This document shows positions 1 to 9,452 of a DNA stretch of 17,199 bases, piece by piece. The stretch is from Podochytrium sp. JEL0797 (taxonomy: Eukaryota > Chytridiomycota > Chytridiomycetes > Chytridiales > Chytriomycetaceae), in assembly GCA_027596195.1 (NCBI GenBank), contig JADGJG010000527.1:1-17199 (forward strand), given 5' to 3'. The notes under the pieces were generated by a model. That model saw nothing but the letters and a program-made list of their open reading frames with translations, had not been told where the DNA came from and made no database searches. Numbering within the stretch: position 1 is the first letter of the stretch; each line of letters starts with the position of its first letter. A program made the position numbers and the translations under genes.

Positions 1-474
1 GGGATGAGGGGGATGAATGGGGGGATGAAGGGGAAGGTGCGGTTGGAGTGATGTTTGTGTTTTGGGGGGGGGTGAACAAGTTTTTTATACAACAGTTGTG
101 TGAGGATGGTGGGGGGTGGCTGGGTGTGACAAGTTTTATAACAAAAGTAAAATAAAATTCCTCTGTTTAACTAACGGCCCAAGAAAGAGAGGGCGTACCC
201 AACATTTATATTTTTTTCTTTGTATCAAAATGAGTAGTCCCGTGCAGAAAGAATGTTGTAACCCGCCGTGCGTGCCTAAAACGCGATTTTTTTGAGCCAA
301 AGGATTCAAAAGAAAATAAGCAAAAGCCTCACATTGGTGATCAAATCAATCCTTGCAAATGTTTGAATCACAGCCCGTCTGCCCTCCTTGTACCCAGAAT
401 ACGGCTCACCCAAGATTTCCTGCCCTGTGTTTGTTTTTGATTGCGAATATCAGACTTCCGCCCCACTGGATTTT
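1..474. other. Gene-free left edge, G-rich then A/T-rich
   Basis: I see no convincing gene here. The first 120 bases are G-rich, with repeated GGGATGA-like units and a run of nine G at about 63-71, which could form non-B DNA. The rest is A/T-rich and lies downstream of the stop codon of the minus-strand gene ending at 475, so part of it is presumably that gene's 3' untranslated region. Short open frames are present but have no recognisable content. Confidence 0.5.
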
Positions 475-1019
475 TTATAATGTACTCTCTGAATTACCTG
501 AGATGATGTTGTACCTCAGCGTCGTCTTGTTTTGGTCGGCGAGAACGCGTCGGCGTCGAAACGTGTCTGGGTGGGGTGCCGAGGTGGCCAACATTGCTGG
601 AAGCGTGAGACTCGTGAGGTCACCTCGTTCTTTCTCGGGAGGACCCTGGGGTGGTGAGTCGGTTGGATATTAGTCAATGTTTCCGAGTTGAACTGAAAAC
701 ACGCGGCACTCACCCAAACATTCTTTCGCTTCGATTGCACAGCCGCCGCATGGAGACGTCCCAATTTAATCTCATCTTGAACCTCACACCCCACAAACGC
801 GGGTAAAACCTGTGTCGAAACTGCTGCCGCTGCAGCTTTGAGCGCCAGACTCTTTTCCTTCTCCTTATTTGCCAACGCGACAGCGAGCTGTTTAGCCTTC
901 TTTTTGGCACCCGGCTGCGTTCCCGCGCGGAGAAAGGGGGTTGGGTCTTTGAAGGCGAGCTTGTATTCGGTCATGAAGGGTTTGCTGACGGTGCTCGCTT
1001 TGGGTGGGGGTGGTGGCAT
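475..1019 (-). CDS. Unrecognised small basic protein, two exons, 158 aa
   Basis: The ATG is at 1019-1017 and the stop at 477-475. Exon 1 is 714-1019 (102 codons) and exon 2 is 475-645. The intron, 646-713 (68 nt), starts GTGAGT, has a TGACTAAT branch site and ends CCCCAG. Removing it keeps the frame open through exon 2 to a TAA. The protein starts MPPPPPK, has a Lys/Ala-rich stretch at about residues 38-68 that is likely helical, then Arg- and Lys-rich segments. There is no signal peptide or membrane segment. The sequence fits no family I know, so I give no function. A CG-rich palindrome lies about 67 bp upstream of the start. The gene is followed in the same orientation, upstream, by the RasGEF gene. 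The splice call is strong; the identity is unknown. Confidence 0.7.
646..713 (-). other. Spliceosomal intron of the 475-1019 gene
   Basis: This 68-nt intron reads GTGAGT at the 5' side (713-708), TGACTAAT as an almost ideal branch site, and CAG at 648-646. It is a good reference example of the splice signals used in this genome. Confidence 0.75.
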
Positions 1020-1085
1020 TTTTTGACTTTCTTTGTTCGTTTGAATTTTTCATTGTTTGCACGTTTCCAGTGGAGGCACGCTTAA

Positions 1086-1099
1086 CACGCGCGCGCGCG
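1086..1099. promoter_or_regulatory. Perfect CG-rich palindrome upstream of the 475-1019 gene
   Basis: CACGCGCGCGCGTG is its own reverse complement, and the alternation of C/G continues to about 1103. It lies 67-80 bp upstream of the minus-strand start codon at 1019. Its core resembles fungal ACGCG cell-cycle elements and alternating purine-pyrimidine DNA can adopt Z-form. A regulatory role is inference from position only. Confidence 0.3.
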
Positions 1100-1190
1100 T
1101 GCGCTGTTTTGGAATATTTGGTAGTTTGTGTTTAATTTGTATTCATTGAGTAATTCATAAAATGATATGCACCCCACCAAAAAAAAAACT

Positions 1191-4100
1191 TCAAACAGCT
1201 CTCGGTTCACACACCAACGACATTTCATACAACTGTTTACTACTCACAGCTTCCCATTCACTCCTCAACCACCGCTGCACCGTATCGTCATACTCAAACT
1301 CATACTTTCCCGCTTGACATCCCAACACGCCCGTCAGCAGTTTGGCAATCATTCGAAACTTGGAAAAGTTGACGAGTTTCTCGCCGGAGGTGTCGTCGGT
1401 TGTGTAGGACGCGTTGCCGTCTTCGGTGAAGGTGAGGTCTGAGAGGTTTACACCGAGGTAGGGGAGGACGGGGGTGCCGGAGGAGGAGGATTGTTTGAGT
1501 TGGGACATGAGGTGGCGGTAGGTGCGGTAAGAACCTGTTGTATTGATGTTGAGTCGATGCTTGAGATGAGGGGGGACATGAAACTTACTTTCGCTCGAGG
1601 CAATCTTGTTGAGTTTGGTCCAAATTTCCACGTATTTGGCAGGCAACGCTTTCCACTGGAGGAGAAAACAAAAACAATGCAATATTAGAAGCATATCCAA
1701 TACCAAAAAAATAAAACGAATATCCTCACCGTCTTGCTCAACCGCGAAATTGGCCCCAAATTCAACCCCGCCACAATCTCAAACAACGTGTTGTAATTGT
1801 GCCACTTGGCACACAACTCAGCAATAAAAATGAGCCGCTTCAACATGGTCACGCGTTCCTTCAACACCTGTAACTTCAACACTTCCGTCGCGACTCCATA
1901 CGCAACACGGTTGAACCAGTTGATGAACGCCACGAGTCGCGATTTCGAAAACAAACTGTTGCTGCTGCCTCCCGCGGGCTTCTTTTTGCTCCAGGACTGC
2001 GCGTAGAATTCTTCAATGTGGATTTTGCGGAAATGGTTGTGTTCGAGGAGAGTCAGTTGTTTGGCTACGATCGTGGGGTCGAGGTCGGAGAGTTTTCGGG
2101 CGGTCGCTGGGGTTGTAGGAGCGGGTGCCATTTCGTTGAGTTCGTTCAACATGGCTGCGATGGACATTCCTTTGCTGGCGGTGGTTGTGACTGAGGAGGC
2201 AGTTTCGGATTCTTCTTCATTGATTTGCGTGGACGTTGCGCGCGCGTGGAGCTGGAAATTCTTTTTGGCGGGGATGGTGGGGGTGGAGGGTTTGTCGTCG
2301 TCTGGGGTGTTGCTTTTGGAAGACTCGCGGTTGCCTGGTTTGAATGAAAACTTGCGGCGAAGCGTCCAGGCGAGGTTGTTTTTGTCTTTTTCGGGTTGAA
2401 GCGTTTCGGAGGGTGTTCTTGACTTGGCAGCGAGGAGGGGAGGTTGATTCGAGACGGAGGGAGAATGGCCTGGTGTGGTTAAGGGAGTGGTGCTGGAAGG
2501 GGAATTGGACGCGGATCCAGCAGCCCCGCGTAATGAGGGCAACGTCGGAACCACCATATACTTGTTCAGCTCATGCTCCTTCACTTTGCTCTTCAAGTTG
2601 GCCAGAATCGCTGCCGCATGTTTCGCCCGCTTCATCTCCCTTTCCACCTTCTTTTCGAGAAACAACGTCGTGAAATCCAACAAGTCCCTGCTCGTGGCGA
2701 AATCCTCCGGATGCACATCAATCCACTTTTTGAACACATTGAGAATCCGCAACTGCAAGAACCCCGTCCACTCCTCAACACTACTCCCATTCGAATACTG
2801 CGCCGCCAATGCGTCCAAAAACTTGTTCCCCGGCACCTGCGTGTTCAACGTCTCCTCCGACAACGGACCCGCACCCAAACCCCACCACTCCACCTCCAAA
2901 TAACTCAACGCCAACAGTCGCGCCACATCCTCCCCGAGCGCGAAATACCGGTACGTGAGGAGCAACTCGCTGGGAAATTTTTGGTCCGTCCCACCCGCGA
3001 GATTTGCCCACATGTACGTCACCAACGCGCTCACAGACCCCGCCTTGACACCCTTCACCCCTTCCTCCTCCTCAAACACCAACTCCGTCATTCGCTTCCC
3101 AACCTCGACCCCGGCCCCGCAATTCACTCGCCCGAAATCGTCTTCCTCGTCGTCCTCGGAATCCACAAAACCAACCACTTTGAACGCCATTCCGTGGAAA
3201 AAGCCGTAATCCAATTCGCGCTCGAGTTTCTGGTAGAGTTCCATGGAGACCCAGAACGGGCCTACGCTCTTGTCCAAACTCGGGAAGCTCCGTGTGCTTT
3301 GCTGTGTGGCTGTGCTCGTGGTACTCATGAACGAAGTGCGTACTTTCATTGGGTTTTTGGCCGTCGAAGACGGGGAGAGGGTTGATGAAACAGCAGGGTG
3401 GACGGACGAGGTGCATGACGTGCGGTTTGAAGGTGTCAAGGAACTCGCAGCGTCCCAGAGTGGATCACTGGGTGAAATGTATTTGAGAGTTCCACCGCTC
3501 GCATTTGCGTATGCGGAGGAGACGGATTCGCGCGGGTCGCTGAGGGTCGAGGAAACGGCGAGAGAGATGCGGGTGGAGACGGCGAGGGAGAGGCGGGAGG
3601 AGACGATGGTGTGACGGGCGCGGGGGGTGGCGCATTCGGAGGGGCGGAGGGAGGAGGAGTCGGAGGAGGCGTCGGAGGGGGTGGTGGTGGTGGGGATGAG
3701 GGGCTCGGTGGGGATGGTGGGGTTGGAGGAGAGTTCGGAGGTGGGGCGGGATTTGTCGGAGGGGGTTTCTTCGTCAAAGGTTTCACTTGCGTCAATGAAT
3801 TCGTTGATGGATACTTCGGTGGTGATTGGGGCGGGTGGGTCGAGTAAAGTGGGGGTTGTGGAGTCGAATGAAATGACGGGTGGTTTGAAGAAGAGAGACG
3901 AAGGTGCCACTTCTGTGGCTATGGAGGTAAGAGCATTGCTCGATTTCGACGATAGCAAATTCGCACTCGACTTGTTGATGGTGTTTAACGCGGCAATTCG
4001 ACCCGCCACTCCAACACTGAAAATAGTATCTGTTTCGGCGACCTTCAGCTCCTCAGTGACTGCATTTCCGGACCCCGTGAGGCCTTGGTACAATTGAATC

Positions 4101-4579
4101 GATTCGGCAAGATATGCTTTTGTATGAGACAAGACTTGAGGCTGTTGGATTTGCTGTTCAAGCTGCTGTTTGATGGAGGTGAGTTGCGGAAGAGACGAAA
4201 ACTTGAGCTTGGATTCATTGGACAGATTCGACATTGGCTCTCCGTCCGTGTCGTCTTCGCTTCGATTCGAATCATTCTCCCCAGAGAGTGGTTGAGAAAA
4301 TCGCGTTCGGGCTTTCAAGAAGGCGCTGTTTTGTTTGAGGAGGGTGTGATGGATCTGCGCTGCTGCTAGCATGTGAGCTTGATGTGTCGGTGTCGCGTTC
4401 ATGGCTTGCGAAAAGGCTCCACGCTTCAAGATCTGCTCAAACGACGGAACTTCAGTGATGATGGAGCTCTTTTCGGGGGAATCATGGAATATTGTGTCAT
4501 CACTGCTTTCTACGGGCTTAATATCGCGCTTGTGGCTTGATGAAGCTAAAGAGTCTGGCTCCAAGGGTGTGACTTCCAT
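1191..4579 (-). CDS. Ras guanine-nucleotide exchange factor (RasGEF/CDC25 domain), 1086 aa
   Basis: This should activate a Ras-type GTPase by catalysing GDP release at membranes. Exon 1 (1730-4579, 950 codons), exon 2 (1589-1655) and exon 3 (1191-1534) join in frame. Residues 1 to about 500 are Ser/Thr-rich and probably disordered, with a Gln-rich helix (KQQLEQQIQQPQ) near 140. A RasGEF_N (REM) domain spans about 505-665, with an acidic lead-in. A second disordered linker follows. The catalytic CDC25 domain covers about 830-1065: RKIHIEEFYAQSW, FINWFNRV, the hairpin segment from LKRLIFIAELCAKWHNYNTL to ISRLSKTW, the PYLGVNLSDLTF motif and KLVNFSKFRMIAKL are all present. No SH3, CH or PH domain is visible, so it is not an obvious full-length yeast Cdc25 match. 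The ATG at 4579 has a good context (ACAATGG). Domain assignment is firm; the specific GTPase target is unknown. Confidence 0.93.
1535..1588 (-). other. 54-nt in-frame intron inside the RasGEF catalytic domain
   Basis: The donor is GTAAGT (1588-1583), a CGACTCAAC branch-like site follows, and the acceptor is AACAG. The length is a multiple of three and the intron has no in-frame stop, so unspliced RNA would still encode a full protein with 18 extra residues between SSES and SYRTYR. Splicing restores the family spacing before the conserved Tyr-Arg, which is why I call it an intron. Confidence 0.65.
1656..1729 (-). other. 74-nt intron in the RasGEF gene
   Basis: The donor is GTGAGG at 1729 and the acceptor CTCCAG ends at 1656. 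Splicing joins LSKT to WKALP, rebuilding the conserved RL..TW segment of the CDC25 domain. Retaining the intron would lead to early termination shortly after the junction. Confidence 0.85.
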
Positions 4580-4815
4580 TGTTCTTTGACTAATTTTTTT
4601 TGGTTCCGTTCCCTTTTATTTATAACGCATTTTTTCATGCTGAAGTGCAAGTCCAATCAACATTGGTCCGCCTTCAAAGCTCGACGATTATTTGGCGTAT
4701 TTCTGTCGGGGAGTGCCCAGGACGAAAAATTTCGTTCGAACCCCCCTTCAGCCACCAAAAACAGCGCCTCAAAATCAAACGGCCAAACGAAGTTGCCAAA
4801 AATACATCAATCGAA
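4580..4815. promoter_or_regulatory. Shared divergent promoter region
   Basis: 236 bp separate the start codons of the minus-strand RasGEF gene and the plus-strand gene at 4816. A TATA-like TTTATAA lies at 4619-4625. There is an out-of-frame ATG at 4638, so transcription of the plus gene may start downstream of it. The bidirectional role is inferred from geometry. Confidence 0.4.
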
Positions 4816-5377
4816 ATGTTCCCACACTCTCTTGTTCGCTCTGCCAATGTCAACCGTGCCACCTCCGTCTTGTGCCAAGCCAGAAGCTTGGCGAGCCACG
4901 TCGAAAACCCACTTCCCAGCATTGTGGCCTCCGTTTCCCAGAAGCGGTTTCCGTACCCGGCCAACAACTTGATCCGAGTGCGCATCTTGTACGCACAGCA
5001 GGCCCACGATGTTCTCGACGACCTTCAAACTCGCAAAGTTCCAATCGACGAATCCATTTTGGTACGGACTGATTTGAGTTGATTTGAGTCACGATACAGC
5101 GTTCTAATCACTTCATTGATTTGCACAGAGCGATGTCGAGGCTGTCCGAACCAAAGTCGAAGGTCTGGACACGAACATTCTCGGCGCGAGTGGCCGCGTT
5201 CTTCGCGACTTTACATGGGGCATGAACCCGGAATACGGACTCGTTTCCGAGGAAGAGAGTCGCGAGACTTTGGTGGCTGAAATGCGGGACATAAGACAAT
5301 CTCTTGTGCGTGAAGTGAATCAGCTTGTTGCGTTTGTCGAGACGCGCCGTTCACAGAACATCACCAATTTCAAGTAA
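4816..5377 (+). CDS. Unrecognised 164-aa protein, possible mitochondrial presequence
   Basis: Exon 1 is 4816-5061 (82 codons) and exon 2 is 5129-5377 (83 codons including TAA). The intron, 5062-5128, has donor GTACGG, a TTCTAATCA branch-like site and acceptor TTGCACAG. The ATG at 4816 is the first in this frame. The N-terminus (MFPHSLVRSANVNRATS) has Arg and hydroxylated residues and no acidic residue for about 28 positions, as mitochondrial targeting sequences do. The rest (DVLDDLQTRKVP, VEAVRTKVEGLDTN, ETLVAEMRDIRQSLV) looks mostly helical, perhaps coiled coil. There are no membrane segments, and I do not recognise the family. It shares an upstream region with the RasGEF gene. The gene model is fairly secure because both exons are in phase; the location is inference. 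Confidence 0.65.
5062..5128 (+). other. 67-nt intron of the 4816-5377 gene
   Basis: Donor GTACGG, branch-like TTCTAATC, and acceptor TTGCACAG. The exon bounds are phase 0 on both sides. Reading through would hit a stop 7 codons after the donor. Confidence 0.7.
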
Positions 5378-5408
5378 TTAATTGTATTATTTATTTCGTT
5401 CTCTCTGG

Positions 5409-5414
5409 AATAAA
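5409..5414 (+). terminator. Candidate polyadenylation signal
   Basis: AATAAA lies 32 bp downstream of the stop codon of the 4816-5377 gene and upstream of the next plus-strand start. The position fits a cleavage signal for that transcript. Confidence 0.45.
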
Positions 5415-5530
5415 GGCGCAAGAGCGCGTGGTTTATTTCGACCTTCGATTTGGTGGCAAAACTTGGAAATCTCCGGGTGAAGATTAAAAAGAAAAAGAAA
5501 TGAAAAAAATACATAGTGAAGATTTTTTCC

Positions 5531-6376
5531 ATGAAACTGTACAAGGCGCTCGGCCTTGCGACTTCCCCGCCGCCTTCCCAAGCCGCCATCAAGACGGCGT
5601 TTCTTTCGCTGTCGCTGGAAACCCACCCGGACCGCGTCAAAAAGCTGGCGCCGGAGGAGCAAAAGGCTGCGCTCCGTCGCTTTCTGCGCGGCAAAGAAGC
5701 GTACGAAGTTTTGAAGAACAGAGACGCGCGCCATCACTACGATCTGCGCTACTCGCCCTCTTCTTCGTCTTCGTCTCCCACTTCTTCGCGCGGGTTCAAC
5801 GGCGACTTTTCAACCTGGTCCAATCCATCTCCCAAACACGACTATTCCGAACAATTCAACAAATACGAACAAGAAGAAGAAGACGAAGAAGACGACGCTG
5901 CAAGCGCCAAAAAGAGTCGCCGCTTTTCGCGCTTCTCCAAACTGTTTCGCGACGCATTCGCGCCAAAGCCGGCTTTTCATCCACTCAAGCCAGAGACGTT
6001 TACTTCCTTTGATCGCCGCGAGGCTGTGCGCGCTACCATTCTGATCTGGTCGGCTGTTGGTGTGGGAATGGCTGGGTGGTATTTTTGGTACAGTACGCGA
6101 AATCAGGACCCGTTGGCCCGAAAGCGCAAAGAGGAAGACGCCAAACGTGCGTTTGAGGAACGCATGGTGATGCCCGGAATGTTTGTCAAAAAGCCAGTGC
6201 CGGAGACGGACATGGATTCTGAATTCACGTCGATGGAGGACAATCGAAGTCCGGAATCGCAGAGACTCGGGCTCAATCCAATGTTGCAATTGGATTCGAC
6301 AATTGTGGATTACATGAACAAGGTGAAGGAGAGGGAGCTTCAGAATGCGCAAGTGGTGCTGGGAACCAAAAAATAA
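5531..6376 (+). CDS. J-domain (DnaJ/HSP40) co-chaperone with one membrane span, 281 aa
   Basis: J-domain proteins recruit HSP70 and stimulate its ATPase through an HPD motif. Here the J domain is at the extreme N-terminus (about residues 1-65): LYKALGL, AIKTAFLSLSLETHPDRV with the HPD triad at about 31-33, then a KEAYEVLKNRDARHHYD end typical of helices III and IV. A Ser-rich run and an acidic Glu/Asp stretch (about 115-125) follow. A hydrophobic segment at about 168-190 (ATILIWSAVGVGMAGWYFWY) is likely a single transmembrane helix, followed by a basic and acidic C-terminal tail. There is no Gly/Phe region or zinc finger, so this is class C. The layout resembles DNAJC4, but I would not assign orthology. 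The ATG at 5531 is used because upstream alternatives are not ATG. It is a single exon, ending 55 bp from the convergent TMEM135-like stop. Confidence 0.88.
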   Translation: MKLYKALGLATSPPPSQAAIKTAFLSLSLETHPDRVKKLAPEEQKAALRRFLRGKEAYEVLKNRDARHHYDLRYSPSSSSSSPTSSRGFNGDFSTWSNPSPKHDYSEQFNKYEQEEEDEEDDAASAKKSRRFSRFSKLFRDAFAPKPAFHPLKPETFTSFDRREAVRATILIWSAVGVGMAGWYFWYSTRNQDPLARKRKEEDAKRAFEERMVMPGMFVKKPVPETDMDSEFTSMEDNRSPESQRLGLNPMLQLDSTIVDYMNKVKERELQNAQVVLGTKK

Positions 6377-6431
6377 AAAACTTCTGCATTTTAATCACAA
6401 ATCACTCCTGCTTTTCATCACAAAACCCATC

Positions 6432-8744
6432 TCAATTGATTCCAAAAAAGCGGTGCATAACTTTCCGGTACCTTAATCAAGATCATTGGATTCAGTCAAG
6501 GATACAGTCTCCACACGCACAAATCGAAACAAACTCACCCGTCATGAATACTCGATGGGTCCTTCTGATACAGCATCATCAATACCCCAGTCATGAGAGA
6601 AAAGTAAATCCCTTCTCCGTTCGGAATGTCTCGCCACCATCCCCAAGTCACGCCGCAATTCCACAAACTCTCAAACGCTCTCGGCAAACAATATAATCCA
6701 AGCTCCAGTCGACGACCCGGAGCTTCAATCAAAACCGTTGCACCACACAACATCCCGTTCACGTAATACCTGTGAAATGAAAAATGTTAAAACCCCCCAC
6801 CAAACTCACACTCGAGAGAACACTCACATCCACAACGCATCCTTCTTGAAAATTCTCCTAAACGAGCACACAGAATACCACGCCATCGTGCAATACGCCG
6901 ACAAGAACAACGTGCTCCTCGCCGTCTGCACGAGATAATGCCACAAATTTTGACCAGGCTTCTTCCACAGCGATGTCCCGCGGAACACGAGCGTCATGAT
7001 TCCATTCAACGGAACATACATTTGCAACGCGCGTTTGAACTCTTGACCAAAGAAATCGAGGGCCCCGAGTTCGCAGTTGGTGTGTTTGGGGTGTTGGAAC
7101 GAACACATGACCCAGTCGTGTGGGGCTTGGTTGATGTAGTCAAAGTACGGCTCGAATCGGGCCACGTCGAGGTTGGGTGGGAGGTTCGATTCAAAGGAAG
7201 GCGGCATTCCGTCGGTCGTTGACGGGTCGGGTTGGAGATATTTGGTGGAGTGTCCCTTGAAGCCAGATCGCAGTACCGTTGCCATCACTTGAAGATAATC
7301 GCGTGCTCGTTTTGGTTGATGGGTGCGGATCCCGCCGTGAGTGAGAAGGAACGACTGGTACGAGCTCTGCGGCGCAGTGCGACAAAACATCTCGAATCAG
7401 ACGCGTCCAGAAAAAAGAATCACAGCAAAAGTCACTCACCGCAACGGACTGAGGCTCCAAAACATATGCCATCAAAATCTGACTGCTCGCCAACATCATG
7501 ACAAGCGTTCCCGCCGTATAACGCACATTCTTTCTCAGCTTCACAATCCACTCATCGTCCTTTTGAGTTTCCTCTTGAGACTTCTTGGCCACAACCACAC
7601 TACCCTCAATTCCCACCACCTTCCCGTTCGAGTTCGCCGAGTCCATCCCAAGAATCCCCTTCTTGACCATCAAAGGAGGCGACACCTCTCCACCCGACAA
7701 CCCCGAATTGCTCTTCAACGCCTCCAACTCGATCCTCTCCAACCCCCCCAAACTTCTCTGCCGACTGTGATGGTGTCCATGATGGTGGCGATGATGGTGA
7801 CGATGCCCCTTCTCTCCTTCCTCCAACTCCTCCAACTCCTTCACACTCCCACCTTCTTTCCCCGTAATCAAGGGCTCCAACCGTCTCTGCCACACCCAGC
7901 GACACAAGAAATGGAGCGTGCGAGTGCTGAGATACAACGCGACCATGATGCGACGGCTGCGGTTCGCGTCGAGGTAGAGACTCGTGCCGGCGATGCAGCC
8001 CGCGAGAAACGGGTTCATGTAGTCGTCGGTGCTGCGGAGGCGGCGGAAGAGGCACAGGAAGGCTTTGTACGAACTGATGAAGGTGGACAGGAAGAGGGCA
8101 AAGGTAGTGGTGTCTTTGCCGCCGATTTTGAGGAGGATGCGTGGACTTGGATGGAAAGAAAGAAGGGGGAGAATGTGTCAGCATTTTGTGAGGCCAGGGC
8201 CCAGGGGGAATGGAATCACGTACTTGCGCCAAACTTGCCCGGTGATCAAGGCAGGCACGAACGAAAGGCCGTATTTAACGGCATAGAGTGTCAAGAAAGC
8301 TTTGACTAGACCGCGAAAAGCGTTTCCCGAACAGGTGCCCTTGTGTTTGCAAAATGGGCGCTGCGCTTTGCTCTCGGCTTCCAACCGCTTGAGATTTTCG
8401 CTGCGCGCGGAAGGAGAAGCAGTAAATGATATGAATTGGACCGAATTGATGAGAGAGAGATGTTCTCACGTTGAGAGGTCTTTGAGGCGGCTTTGGAGGG
8501 CGCGGAACGATGTCAGCAGTTTTTCTGTGTGGCCCCCTGGGTTTAATCGAGTATCGCACGTACAGATGGCACCAGGTATTTACCAGTCTCCTCGTCCGTC
8601 AGAGCCCTGCTCATGACCTGAGCAATCGACTCGATGAAGCTGGTTGTGGTGACCATGTGTTTGCATGAGACACTCCACGGGTAATGAATGAGTGATAAAT
8701 CAAATGCCTCACTTCTCATAGAAGTCAAAGTTTATGAAGTCCAT
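6432..8744 (-). CDS. TMEM135-family multispanning membrane protein, eight exons, 611 aa
   Basis: Exons: 8713-8744, 8584-8639, 8470-8524, 8224-8400, 7440-8145, 6828-7366, 6539-6769, 6432-6471; total 1836 nt, all phases agree. TMEM135 proteins act in mitochondrial, peroxisomal and lipid-droplet biology in animals; the biochemical role is unsettled. Family hallmarks seen: CKHKGTC followed by AFRGLVKAFLTLYAVKYG (about 66-90), FLSTFISSYKAFLCLFRRL, a NPFLAGCIAGTSLYL segment (about 149-163), SSYQSFLLTHGG, and a C-terminal LELGLYCLPRAFESLW then GEGIYFSLMTGVLMMLY and YRKVMHRFFG. Several membrane helices are evident. The N-terminus (1 to about 60) is a helical, charged segment rather than a membrane domain. 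A His-rich loop (about 218-238, HHHRHHHGHHH) sits in a long cytosolic-looking insert at about 195-310. The tiny first exon is the least certain part. Family assignment is strong. Confidence 0.87.
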
Positions 8745-9452
8745 GGCGAATAGCTAGAATTCGTTGTCTGCCTGGGTGCGAGCGTTGTCGAGGCGGTTGG
8801 TCGAGGTGGCGCCAAGTTTAGCTTGGAGGCGATTTTCGGAACCCAAATCAGGTTGCAGTCGCGGCCCAATACGCGACACAGATCAGTTCAGATCATTCTG
8901 ATGGAATCTACCAGACGCCCTTGATGAAATATCAGGATTCTAGTCCGAATTCTTTTTATTTATTGCACGACAAGACTCGAGAACAACTTCCCGGAAGGGA
9001 GGTAAAAGAGAGAGGAGAGGAGGTATGTTGAAGCAATTTCAGGGCCGATATGCCATTGTTTGGCACGCAGACAGACAGAGCTTCGGTCGCAGCCACAAGG
9101 GCGCGTAGTTGATCTTCGCATGACAAATTTCCCTTAGTCACCTGGCTTCTAATCTCAAGAAGTAGGCCGGCTTAATAGAGTGCGGAGGAAGAAGGAGGGG
9201 GAGGTAGAGGTGTGGAAAGAGAAGATTGGATGAAAACTCAGTAAAGCGTTTGAGAGATCAACATGAAAGTGGAAGATGGAGGCGAGGCGGCAACTCATCG
9301 ACAAGAGCAAGAGAATGCAGCTGTGGATGGGCCGCTGCATATGAGGGGCAATGAACAGGCGAGGCCATTTGCGAATGGTTTTTGGGTTTCCCGAAAAAGG
9401 AAAAAAAAATTGAAGACAGAGTGAGCCTCGGGCCATTTTCGGAAGTCAACCT
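8745..9452. other. Gene-poor 708-bp spacer between two minus-strand genes
   Basis: This is downstream of DPH1 and upstream of the TMEM135-like gene, so it should hold the DPH1 3' end and the promoter of the latter. An AATAAA on the minus strand lies at about 8959-8966, nearly 490 bp beyond the DPH1 stop. Short minus-strand open stretches (8956-9141 without an ATG start, and one ending TAG near 8757) have coding-like composition, but I could not link them with credible splice sites. A 53-codon plus-strand ATG frame (9263-9424) ends in a Lys/Arg-rich tail and is probably chance. A purine-rich tract occupies about 9180-9230. Confidence 0.4.

Noticed and set aside
1..120. Possible telomere-like or satellite repeat at the left edge
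   Set aside because: The GGGATGA-like units are irregular and few; there is no array and nothing like TTAGGG repeats.
3436..3847. Long Pro-rich (minus) and Gly/Val-rich (plus) open frames
   Set aside because: They lie in other frames over the Ser/Thr-rich part of the RasGEF exon; the extreme composition is a by-product of that low-complexity coding sequence.
5500..6012. Arg-rich plus-strand frame over the J-domain gene
   Set aside because: It is an overlapping frame of the J-domain coding sequence, which has the HPD motif and the correct start.
7755..7811. CAC/CAT-like repeat considered as a microsatellite
   Set aside because: The codons alternate CAT, CAC and CGC and the run is in frame within a coding exon, so I treat it as a His-rich protein segment rather than a plain simple repeat.
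7341..8309. 322-codon plus-strand open frame
   Set aside because: It runs antisense across several exons and introns of the TMEM135-like gene and shows no recognisable motif.
9263..9424. 53-codon plus-strand frame with a Lys/Arg-rich end
   Set aside because: It is short, antisense to the presumed DPH1 3' untranslated region, and the basic tail comes from an A-run; no support as a gene.
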